In this document: positions 57,397-64,000 of the stretch, piece after piece
How the letters are laid out: each line of letters begins with the position of its first letter
Position numbering within the stretch: the stretch's first letter is position 1
Assembly (NCBI RefSeq): GCF_018343525.1
Contig: NZ_JAGYPH010000002.1
Span: 1,073,768 to 1,137,767 of the forward strand
DNA length: 64,000 nt
Direction: 5' to 3'
Source of the DNA: Lederbergia citrea
Lineage (GTDB): Bacteria; Bacillota; Bacilli; Bacillales; Bacillaceae_C
Position numbers and translations under genes: made by a program
Notes under the pieces: model-generated
The model's input: the letters and a program-made list of their open reading frames with translations, nothing else
Told to the model about the DNA's origin: nothing
Database searches by the model: none

Positions 57397-58116
57397 ATGG
57401 AATTAGCAACTACGATACTAGGGATTACAGTTTCATCTGCTGCTATGATCGCTCTTTTGAAAATTATTGCGATTGATATTGTCCTTTCAGGAGATAATGC
57501 AATCGTGATTGCAATGGCAACGAGAAATTTGCCGAAGGAACAACAAAATAAAGCGATTTTATGGGGAACAGCTGGAGCCGTTACTTTACGTATCTTGTTT
57601 GCTGTTATTATCGTTTGGCTATTACAAATTCCATATGTAAATATTATCGGAGGCGCTTTGCTTCTTTGGATTGCCTATAAAGTGCTTCTCGGTGGCGAAG
57701 AAGATACAAATATATCCGCTCATAATGGCTTAATGAAAGCAATTGGAACGATCATCATGGCGGATGTTGTCATGAGCCTTGATAATGTTGTTGCGGTTGC
57801 AGGTGCAGCGGACGGACATATTGTGATGATTGCCATTGGAGTAGCAATTAGTATTCCAATTATGATTTTCGGTTCGAAATTTATTGTAAAAGCGATGGAG
57901 AAGTATAGCTGGATAGGCTATGTGGGTTCAGGAATACTTGCTTGGACTGCAGGAGAAATGATTATGAGGGACAAGCATATCATTGAATTTATAGGGATTT
58001 CCCATGGCCTTATAACGTATATGATTATTATTATTTTGACGACGCTTGTACTTACAGCTGGATACACCTCAAACAAAAAAGCAGCATCAAAACGAAGAGT
58101 AAAGCAATATGGTTAA
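57397..58116 (+). CDS. TerC-family membrane protein (YjbE type)
   Basis: A 239-residue TerC/Alx-type membrane protein with about seven helices. The ion-binding acidic motifs are IDIVLSGDNAIVIAMA (about 26-41) and ADVVMSLDNVVAVAGA (about 122-137). Relatives export manganese or supply metal to exported enzymes. ATG 57397 follows AAGAAGGA. It stands alone between terminators. Confidence 0.9.
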   Translation: MELATTILGITVSSAAMIALLKIIAIDIVLSGDNAIVIAMATRNLPKEQQNKAILWGTAGAVTLRILFAVIIVWLLQIPYVNIIGGALLLWIAYKVLLGGEEDTNISAHNGLMKAIGTIIMADVVMSLDNVVAVAGAADGHIVMIAIGVAISIPIMIFGSKFIVKAMEKYSWIGYVGSGILAWTAGEMIMRDKHIIEFIGISHGLITYMIIIILTTLVLTAGYTSNKKAASKRRVKQYG

Positions 58117-58123
58117 TGAAAAA

Positions 58124-58160
58124 GGGACCGGCCAATTTCAATTGGCCGGTCTATTTTTTT
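58124..58160. terminator. Terminator between terC and the CMD-family gene
   Basis: GACCGGCCAATT and AATTGGCCGGTC perfect arms around a 1-2 base loop, with TATTTTTTTT after. Confidence 0.9.
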
Positions 58161-58528
58161 TGAGATGCTGTATTCTGTAATTCCTCGATTGCTTGGAGCA
58201 CAAGTGTCACCGCCTGGCTCATGGCAGCTCCTCCGCCAAACGCTGCTGCCACGCCTACTGTTTCAAGAATTTCTTCTTCCTTACAGCCACTATCCAAACA
58301 GCCTTTTGTATGATAAATAATGCAATATTCATCTTGTGCGAAAATACTGATACCGAGAGCGATTAGTTGTTTCTCCTTTTGTTGTAAAGCTCCTTCCTCA
58401 AAACAAGCCTTTGTAAAAGCATTATATGCCTCAGCAAGCTTCGGCATTTTTTGAGTAAAAGTACCAAGTCCTTCTTTATATTCTTGCAAAGCCGATTCAA
58501 TAAACTCCTTTTGTTCCAATTGATTCAT
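58151..58528 (-). CDS. Carboxymuconolactone decarboxylase / AhpD-family protein
   Basis: A 125-residue all-helical CMD-family protein ([57 protein letters not shown]). The AhpD CxxC is not present in the usual spacing: here Cys-x7-Cys follows Glu-Tyr, with a His between. So peroxidase-reductase activity is uncertain. AGGAGATG lies before the start. Confidence 0.85.
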   Translation of the reverse strand: MNQLEQKEFIESALQEYKEGLGTFTQKMPKLAEAYNAFTKACFEEGALQQKEKQLIALGISIFAQDEYCIIYHTKGCLDSGCKEEEILETVGVAAAFGGGAAMSQAVTLVLQAIEELQNTASQKK

Positions 58529-58741
58529 CTCCTTTCCTGAATAGTATTGCTAACAGCCCTTTTGTTATACTACAAAAAACGCATTAGATTGAAACCGAAA
58601 AAGCTCTCGGCCTTTTAACGAGGTTGACCTAATAATATTAACCATGCTATGATTTCGGTGATTGCAAATAAATTGTTTATTTTGTATTTTTTGTTTATTA
58701 AAAGGTGCATGTTGAGAAATCGAATTGGAAGGAGGAGACTC

Positions 58742-59677
58742 ATGAAAAAGAAAATATTTATCTTGGGAGAATTAAATGTAGATTTAATCTTCACAGGCAA
58801 TGATGTTACACCAGAGTGGAATAAAGAAAAATTAGTGGATGGTTTTGAGCAGGCTCTTGGTTCTTCCTCGGCAATTACTGCAAGTTGTTTGGCAGGTCTA
58901 GGATTCGATGTTTATTTTGTAGGGGTTGTGGGAGACGATCCATTTGGTCATTTTTGTACTGAGCAACTAAAGAAAAATGGTGTAAACGCAAAATACGTTA
59001 CGTTCGACCGGAATTTAAAAACTGGAGTTACTCTATCCCTCTCAACGAATGTTGATCGTGCATTATTAACATACATGGGGGCAATCCCTAAATTGCACGA
59101 AAGATATTTGCCGGAATCTTTATTTGCGGAGGCAGACCATATTCATTTTGGATCATATTTTCTCCAAGAGGAAATGAAGGAGAAATGGAAAGAGATTTTT
59201 GAGAAGGCTCAAAAACATTCTATTAGCACTTCATTTGATACCGGTTGGGACCCCAATAATCAATGGGATCGAGACAATATTATCAAATTGCTAGAGTTTA
59301 CAGACTTTTTCATTCCTAGCGAAAAAGAGTTATTTCAAATCTTACAAATAAATGGTATAGAAGATATCATCGGAAATCTTCCCGATAAAAGAAGAGTGGT
59401 CGCGGTAAAAAGAGGGGCAGAGGGCTCAGTACTAATTGATCAAGATAGTGATGTTATTAAGGAAAAGGCCTTTGAAATTCTTCCAGTAGATACAACAGGG
59501 GCGGGTGATTCATTTAATGCAGGTCTAATAGCAGGATACTTATCCGGTATTAAAGAAAGAGAGTTATTGAAATTCGCAAATGCATGTGGGGCAATGGCGA
59601 CATTAAGAATTGGTGGTGCCAGTAGTGTACCAACATGGGAACAGGTTGAAGAGTTTTTACATAATCATCTAAGCTAG
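58742..59677 (+). CDS. PfkB-family carbohydrate kinase
   Basis: A 311-residue ribokinase-like sugar kinase. GELNVDLIF at the N-terminus, GSSSAITASCLAGLG as the glycine-rich lid region, and DTTGAGDSFNAG with catalytic Asp256 as the PfkB signature. The phosphorylated sugar is unknown and no transporter lies beside it. ATG 58742 follows GGAAGGAGG; a longer reading from 58649 lacks a ribosome site. Confidence 0.92.
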   Translation: MKKKIFILGELNVDLIFTGNDVTPEWNKEKLVDGFEQALGSSSAITASCLAGLGFDVYFVGVVGDDPFGHFCTEQLKKNGVNAKYVTFDRNLKTGVTLSLSTNVDRALLTYMGAIPKLHERYLPESLFAEADHIHFGSYFLQEEMKEKWKEIFEKAQKHSISTSFDTGWDPNNQWDRDNIIKLLEFTDFFIPSEKELFQILQINGIEDIIGNLPDKRRVVAVKRGAEGSVLIDQDSDVIKEKAFEILPVDTTGAGDSFNAGLIAGYLSGIKERELLKFANACGAMATLRIGGASSVPTWEQVEEFLHNHLS

Positions 59678-59687
59678 TAGTAACATA

Positions 59688-59737
59688 AAAAAAGCTTGTA
59701 TAAAAACTAGGTAAGTTTCAATACAAGCTTTTTTTTG
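59688..59737. terminator. Bidirectional terminator after the PfkB gene
   Basis: AAAAAAAGCTTGTAT and ATACAAGCTTTTTTTT arms with a 19-base loop. Confidence 0.88.
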
Positions 59738-59743
59738 AAAAGC

Positions 59744-59956
59744 TTAATCCTCCCAAAGCTCCTCCATCAAATCCTCGACCTCTTTTCGAAGTTTCTTAGT
59801 TTCATCTGCCAAAACTGTAACTTTATTACCTTCAATTTTGACCACATCTCCTGTAGTTGCTTCCTTAGGGAAGATTGTTTTGTCAAAATCCTTTGTTTTC
59901 CCATTGATTTCAACTACAACCCAATTTTCCTCAAATCGATCGATGATTCCCTTCAC
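59744..59956 (-). CDS. DUF3006 protein, 70 aa
   Basis: A 70-residue small protein of the DUF3006 family: GIIDRFEENWVVVEINGK start, FPKEATTGDVVKIEGNKVTV, then a charged helical tail. DUF3006 genes usually sit next to exported ComEC-like metallo-beta-lactamase proteins, as here (12 bases after that gene). Function unknown. Confidence 0.88.
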   Translation of the reverse strand: MKGIIDRFEENWVVVEINGKTKDFDKTIFPKEATTGDVVKIEGNKVTVLADETKKLRKEVEDLMEELWED

Positions 59957-59968
59957 GACGTCACATCC

Positions 59969-61120
59969 TTATTTTGGAGTAAAGGAAGTTTGTGTCTTAT
60001 ATGTTTTTCCTTTATATGTCGAGGTAATATCAACTTTTACAGTATACCCTTTTGCAGCTCTGCTAATTTTTACAGGCAGCTTTTTGCCAACCGTCCCGTT
60101 ATATGGCGTTTTTGTACTCTTGTAATTGAATACTGCTTTGTACTTCGTTCCATTTGGAAGGCCCTTTACAGTTAGATTGATCGTTGAATATTGCTTTGGC
60201 GATTTATTATCCAATGTTGCTGTTAATTTATAAGAAACAGGTTTCGGTGCAGGACTAGTGGGCTGGGTCGTTGATTGAACATTAAAATTTATCGTGCTGC
60301 CGTTCGAAGTAGCTTTAATCGTACCTTGCTTATCTGTTCGGTACACTTTTGTTTGCGCTGTATTAAGCCGATTTAATGTTTCCGAGGTAGGGTGGTTATA
60401 ACGATTTCCTTTGCCGACGCTAATAACCGCATATTTTGGTTTAACGATATTTAAAAACTCTTTCGATGTTGCTCCCTTTGCGCCGTGATGACTTACTTTT
60501 AACACATCTACCTTAGATAACACTTTCTTGGAGATCATATCTTTTTCAGATTTATCTTCAGCATCTCCCGTGAATAAAAAGGTGTTTTTATTATATTTTA
60601 TATGGAGTACAGCACTCCAATTGTTTAAATCGCTTTTCGTATAAGTATTTACGGGAGCAATAAATTTAGCCGTAACTGATGTATCCTTTAAAGGCAACTT
60701 TACTCCAGATTTAGCAGTCTTAATCGTCCTCTTTTCCCGCTTGACAGCATTTAAAAAGTCCCTGTATGCCTGAGTGGTATGAGATACCTTCGGTGCATAA
60801 ATGTTTTTGACAACAAAAGCATCCAGCACTTCATCTAAACCGCCTATATGGTCCGCATCAGGATGTGTTGCAACCATAATATCAATCGTTTTCACCTTTT
60901 GCTTCTTTAAATATGCAACAACTTGATGCCCCTTTGCCTTATTTCCAGCATCAATAAGAATATTTTCACCAGCAGGCGTTTTAATATAAATAGAGTCACC
61001 TTGACCAACGTCAATAAAGTGAACTACCATATTTTTGGTTGCTGCGGTCGATGTGAATGGCATAATAGACAGTAACAACATTGTAATTACTGATAAAATA
61101 ATAACTTTACTTTTTTTCAT
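59969..61120 (-). CDS. Exported metallo-beta-lactamase-fold hydrolase (ComEC C-domain-like)
   Basis: A 383-residue exported protein. Signal peptide 1-26 (cut near STA-AT), an MBL domain about 30-275 with zinc motif THPDADH (His86, Asp88, Asp90, His91), FTGDAEDKSE and SHHGA, then a Pro/Thr linker and a beta-rich C-terminal domain (about 300-383). It resembles the nuclease-like domain of the DNA uptake protein ComEC, which may degrade DNA. Paired with DUF3006. Substrate not proven. Confidence 0.9.
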   Translation of the reverse strand: MKKSKVIILSVITMLLLSIMPFTSTAATKNMVVHFIDVGQGDSIYIKTPAGENILIDAGNKAKGHQVVAYLKKQKVKTIDIMVATHPDADHIGGLDEVLDAFVVKNIYAPKVSHTTQAYRDFLNAVKREKRTIKTAKSGVKLPLKDTSVTAKFIAPVNTYTKSDLNNWSAVLHIKYNKNTFLFTGDAEDKSEKDMISKKVLSKVDVLKVSHHGAKGATSKEFLNIVKPKYAVISVGKGNRYNHPTSETLNRLNTAQTKVYRTDKQGTIKATSNGSTINFNVQSTTQPTSPAPKPVSYKLTATLDNKSPKQYSTINLTVKGLPNGTKYKAVFNYKSTKTPYNGTVGKKLPVKISRAAKGYTVKVDITSTYKGKTYKTQTSFTPK

Positions 61121-61352
61121 GATGTCTCCCTTGATGTATGTTTAATTTTCTTATATTTATATGAATTTAAAAATTAAAAAATGCTCTCTGCTATTTTCCT
61201 TTCATATGATTAAAATGTATTCCCTTATTAATTTGAATAACTTAGTCGGAGGTATGACATGGTTTCTGACCTTAAAATTATAAACTGGAGGTAAATTTTT
61301 ACAATAAAATAATAAAAATAAAAAAAGAAATTCAATACTGAAATTTAGAAAC
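61121..61352. other. AT-rich intergenic stretch
   Basis: No gene. It holds the upstream region of the MBL gene, including an AT-rich block (61141-61240), and the run-up to the tRNA terminator. I see no other structure. Confidence 0.5.
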
Positions 61353-61395
61353 AAAAAAACGCCGTATCCTATAAAAGGGTACGGCGTTTTATTTT
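61353..61395 (-). terminator. Terminator of the tRNA-Ala gene
   Basis: On the minus strand AAAACGCCGTACCC pairs with GGATACGGCGTTTT and a T-run follows. Confidence 0.88.
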
Positions 61396-61396
61396 A

Positions 61397-61469
61397 TGGA
61401 GAATAGCGGGCTCGAACCGCTGACCTCTACACTGCCAGTGTAGCGCTCTCCCAGCTGAGCTAATCCCCC
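61397..61469 (-). tRNA. tRNA-Ala (anticodon GGC)
   Basis: The minus strand gives a full 73-base cloverleaf: acceptor GGGGGAT with ATTCTCC (two G-U pairs), D-arm GCTC..GAGC, anticodon stem CTACA/TGTAG with loop CTGGCAG (anticodon GGC), variable AGGTC, T-arm AGCGG-TTCGAGC-CCGCT and discriminator A. CCA is not encoded. It is a single tRNA outside the rRNA operon. Confidence 0.95.
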
Positions 61470-61529
61470 GTTCGAAATGAACTACATTTTCTATTATAGT
61501 AAGTTTTAAAAAAAGTGCAAGCATTATTT

Positions 61530-62222
61530 TCAACTAATTATCTCAATTCCTTGAACATCCTCGATATTTGATATTGTATAGTAAATATTTGTAACTGGCC
61601 GTTTTTCACTTACTCTCGTTTTTAATTCAAGCAAAAGAGAGGATTCATCTTTTAAATCTTTTATTCGAGTATGTGTTACTGTTATTTTTTCTTCTGTAAG
61701 TCTTTCTAGCACTTTATCCAAACTCTCCTGCTTACTTACCGTAATTTTTATAATCAAATCTCTCTTTAATAGCTTTCTTGGTCCAAGCTTTGCCAAGGCG
61801 AAAGGGATGAATTCAACGCTAATGATAAGCAGTACAACACCAGCAACAGCTTCTACATAAAAACCGGCGCCTACCGTTATCCCGATACCTGCCGCGCCCC
61901 AAATCATGGCTGCGGTCGTAAGACCTGAAATATGGTCATTTCCTCTTCTTAAAATAACCCCCGCTCCAAGGAAACCGATCCCAGAAACGATTTGTGCTGC
62001 AAGGCGCAGCGGATCCATTTGAATTCTAATGTCATCATTTCCAGGAAATATATAAGCTGATTCAATGGATACAATCGTTAATAAGCAGCTAATAATTGAA
62101 ATGACAAGACTCGTTTTTAATCCAAGTGGTTTTCTTTTTAATTCACGCTCAACGCCGATCACTAATCCGAGTAAAGCAGATATACCTAATTTTAATAATA
62201 AATCCCAATCGAGTATTTCCAA
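61530..62222 (-). CDS. MgtC/SapB-family membrane protein
   Basis: A 230-residue protein with five N-terminal helices and the MgtC signatures LGLVIGVERELKRKPLGLKTS, GIGFLGAGVILRRG and GLTTAAMIWGAAGIG, plus a soluble C-terminal ACT-like domain (about 150-230). MgtC proteins act in magnesium homeostasis and modulate the F-type ATP synthase in pathogens; the role here is unknown. Confidence 0.92.
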   Translation of the reverse strand: MEILDWDLLLKLGISALLGLVIGVERELKRKPLGLKTSLVISIISCLLTIVSIESAYIFPGNDDIRIQMDPLRLAAQIVSGIGFLGAGVILRRGNDHISGLTTAAMIWGAAGIGITVGAGFYVEAVAGVVLLIISVEFIPFALAKLGPRKLLKRDLIIKITVSKQESLDKVLERLTEEKITVTHTRIKDLKDESSLLLELKTRVSEKRPVTNIYYTISNIEDVQGIEIIS

Positions 62223-62328
62223 ATTTCTTCCTCCTATATAATGATGTTTTTAATATTTATGGAAAATAAATAATAAGAAAGATAAAATGAGTCATGCGTG
62301 ATTTAATTTTAAAGAAAAGGAGTACACA

Positions 62329-63255
62329 ATGAATACACCAAGAATTAACCCTTACCTTGCGTTGGCAATAGGCGTTTTGACCGTATCGACGTCTGCCATT
62401 TTTGTGAAACTATCTACAGCTGATGCCGGGGTCGTTGCTTTTTATCGTTTATTTATAAGTGTAATTATTATGATACCGGTATTTTTCCCAAAGTATATAA
62501 AAGAACTTAAAATGATTAATAGAAGGGATTGGTTATTTTCTATCATTGCCGGTATATTTCTGGCTTTTCACTTTATACTATGGTTTGAATCGCTAAATTA
62601 CACATCTGTCGCAAGTTCTACAGTATTAGTTACCCTCCAACCTTTATTCGCCTTTATTGGTACGTTCTTATTTTTTAAAGAAAAATTTTCATTTAAAGCG
62701 ATTCTTTGTGCAGTCATCGCTATTATTGGCAGCATTATTATTAGTTGGGGTGATTTTCAAATCAGTGGCTCCGCTTTGTTTGGAGACTTTTTAGCTTTGG
62801 CAGCCTGCGGATTGATTACAGCCTATCTGCTCTTTGGACAAGATGTCAGGAAGCGAATCTCACTAGTAACTTATACTTTTGTTGTTTACTTAATTAGTTC
62901 TATTGTGCTGTTTTTTTATGTGCTTGCCTCCGGATCGGCATTTTATCCTTATCCACCTATGGATTGGTTGTATTTTTTATTACTGGCGATTGTTCCAACA
63001 TTATTAGGTCATACCCTTTTTAATTGGTCTTTAAAATGGCTAAGTACCTCGACTATTTCCATGGCCATATTATTTGAGCCTGTTGGCGCCGCTTTGCTTG
63101 CCTATTATATTCTTCAAGAAAAGATACTTTGGACACAACTGCTAGGAGGGTTAATTGTTATATTGAGTGTCTCGCTATTTCTATTTGATGAAAAGAAATC
63201 GAAAGCTTCCCAAATTCGTAGGCAACCTATGCAAATGGGAGAAGGGGAAGGATGA
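62329..63255 (+). CDS. EamA-family (DMT) transporter
   Basis: A 308-residue protein with ten helices in two EamA repeats (about 10-140 and 155-290). The second ends in ILFEPVGAALLAYYILQEKILWTQLLGGLIVILSV. It probably exports amino acids or other metabolites; substrate unknown. AAAAGGAG precedes ATG 62329. Confidence 0.92.
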   Translation: MNTPRINPYLALAIGVLTVSTSAIFVKLSTADAGVVAFYRLFISVIIMIPVFFPKYIKELKMINRRDWLFSIIAGIFLAFHFILWFESLNYTSVASSTVLVTLQPLFAFIGTFLFFKEKFSFKAILCAVIAIIGSIIISWGDFQISGSALFGDFLALAACGLITAYLLFGQDVRKRISLVTYTFVVYLISSIVLFFYVLASGSAFYPYPPMDWLYFLLLAIVPTLLGHTLFNWSLKWLSTSTISMAILFEPVGAALLAYYILQEKILWTQLLGGLIVILSVSLFLFDEKKSKASQIRRQPMQMGEGEG

Positions 63256-63260
63256 AAGGA

Positions 63261-63293
63261 AGTGGCAGCTGCCAATGGGCGCTGCCGCTTTTA
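63261..63293 (+). terminator. Terminator after the EamA gene
   Basis: AGTGGCAGC pairs with GCTGCCGCT, then TTTT. Confidence 0.8.
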
Positions 63294-63467
63294 GATGAAT
63301 AAATATGTGAGGCCGGAAAATACGAAAGCCATAATAGAAGAAAAAACAAAAGTACCCCCATAAACTTTATCCTCGGCATTTGATATTCGAAGAGCTTCTA
63401 TATAAGAAAAAGAAAATAAGTAAATTGTCATCAATAGGGCGATGATCAGTGCAATGTTTGTGAGCAC
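63291..63467 (-). CDS. Small two-helix membrane protein, 58 aa
   Basis: On the minus strand a GTG frame gives MLTNIALIIALLMTIYLFSF, a short polar loop with IEALRISNAEDKVYGG, then a second helix TFVFSSIMAFVFSGLTYLFI. GGAAGGAG (63476-63483) lies eight bases upstream. Two clear helices and a strong ribosome site support a real gene. No family recognised. Its 3' end overlaps the EamA terminator. Confidence 0.65.
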   Translation of the reverse strand: MLTNIALIIALLMTIYLFSFSYIEALRISNAEDKVYGGTFVFSSIMAFVFSGLTYLFI

Positions 63468-63663
63468 ATAAGTTTCTCCTTCCCATCATTATTAAGATTT
63501 GATATTATATATGTACTTGCTCATCAAATAATTATGCATGAAAGACAGAAAAATACTTTCTAAAAAAGTATTGCACTATACATTAATCCATGGTATATTA
63601 TTACCTGTCCGAAAGAAAAGGACTTAAACATTACAGTCTAACTTAAGAAAAAGAAAAAAGTAG
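63468..63663. other. Intergenic region before the rRNA promoter
   Basis: No gene seen. AT-rich, with A-rich stretches near 63610-63660 like an upstream element of an rRNA promoter. Confidence 0.5.
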
Positions 63664-63692
63664 TTGACTGCTAAGTGAATAAGTGATAAGAT
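63664..63692 (+). promoter_or_regulatory. rRNA operon promoter
   Basis: TTGACT (63664-63669), 17-base spacer, TAAGAT (63687-63692) with extended TGA. A-rich upstream sequence and the Bacillus-type leader (TTTGAAAACTGAACGAAACG, 63735-63754) support it. Confidence 0.82.
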
Positions 63693-63802
63693 ATAAAGGT
63701 CGCTGTGAAAAGCGGTAAACGAAAATTTGATCTTTGAAAACTGAACGAAACGAAACGTCAACAAGTAATTTAGCAAGACCAGCAAATGAGCTAACAAACT
63801 AC

Positions 63803-64000
63803 TTTTATGAGAGTTTGATCCTGGCTCAGGACGAACGCTGGCGGCGTGCCTAATACATGCAAGTCGAGCGGACCTTTGGGAGCTTGCTCCCAAAGGTTAG
63901 CGGCGGACGGGTGAGTAACACGTGGGCAACCTGCCTGTAAGACTGGGATAACTTCGGGAAACCGGAGCTAATACCGGATAACTTCTTTTCTCGCATGAGG
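63803..64000 (+). rRNA. 16S ribosomal RNA, 5' part
   Basis: The Bacillus-type 16S start (TTTTATGAGAGTTTGATCCTGG...) is followed by conserved GACGAACGCTGGCGGCGTGC and the V1 hairpin CCTTTGGGAGCTTGCTCCCAAAGG. The gene runs off the right edge. The V1 form fits Bacillaceae but I do not name a genus. The exact 5' end is approximate. Confidence 0.97.

Noticed and set aside
63624..63893. A minus-strand frame across the 16S rRNA start
   Set aside because: Lies over the rRNA promoter, leader and 16S gene.

Overview
The window is a chromosomal segment from a low-GC, endospore-forming Gram-positive bacterium of the family Bacillaceae. The grounds are: gene-by-gene resemblance to the yus/yur/yun/yut/yum/yui/yug region of Bacillus subtilis; sporulation and germination genes (yunB, lytH, a YhcN/YlaJ-type lipoprotein, yutH, a GerA-type operon, kapB); strong AGGAGG-type ribosome sites; S-box and L-box riboswitches; and a Bacillus-like 16S rRNA 5' end at the right edge. 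The species cannot be fixed from what is visible.

Layout. 1-1.6 kb: end of an oligopeptide/dipeptide ABC transporter operon (two ATPases). 1.7-3.3 kb: yusI-like, gcvH, a mini-Toprim protein and a thioredoxin-like protein. 3.4-7.5 kb: SAM (S-box) riboswitch, an MSOX/SolA-type FAD amine oxidase and the methionine transporter metQ-metN-metI. 7.5-8.3 kb: a gene-poor scar with two inverted GC-rich repeats and a decayed transposase start. 8.6-13.9 kb: complete sufCDSUB iron-sulfur operon. 14.1-17.6 kb: yunF-yunD-yunC-yunB. 17.6-21.4 kb: lysine riboswitch with an NhaC-type transporter, then an NSS amino-acid transporter and a 38-residue MetS-type subunit. 21.4-28.5 kb: lytH, yutC-H, NifU-like yutI, yuzD, A-type carrier yutM, yuzB. 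28.6-32.4 kb: three FAD pyridine-nucleotide enzymes (yutJ, yumC, yumB). 32.4-40 kb: NUDIX, yuiB-yuiF, pepA, coat-like and hotdog proteins. 40-43.8 kb: three-gene germinant receptor operon. 43.8-49.5 kb: MFS exporter, kapB, lipoprotein cyclophilin, lipoprotein Cu/Zn SOD, patB, yugF. 49.7-56.4 kb: yugI, a rocA-rocD-rocG arginine/proline/glutamate cluster, pgi, yugN. 56.4-57.3 kb: a duplicated pair of Arg/Cys-rich small genes sharing an upstream block. 57.3-63.5 kb: TerC, CMD-family protein, PfkB kinase, DUF3006 plus secreted metallo-beta-lactamase-fold protein, tRNA-Ala, MgtC, EamA, small membrane protein. 63.6-64 kb: rRNA operon promoter, leader and 16S start.

How the genes work together. Two amino-acid-sensing riboswitches control transport (SAM for methionine uptake, lysine for a putative lysine carrier). 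Cysteine desulfurase, scaffold, SufBCD, NifU-like and A-type carrier proteins form one Fe-S assembly set. The roc cluster would take ornithine and proline-derived carbon to 2-oxoglutarate. Several sporulation and germination genes are dispersed through the segment.

Most of the window is conserved Bacillus core. No defence island, prophage, CRISPR array or large unknown gene cluster was seen. The most unusual parts are the SolA-type oxidase under the S-box, the duplicated Arg/Cys-rich pair with SpoIIID-like boxes, the repeat/transposase scar after metI, the 21-bp tandem repeat after pepA, and four short or unusually started genes (metS, 57022-57198, 63291-63467, and the MFS gene with a likely AUU start).
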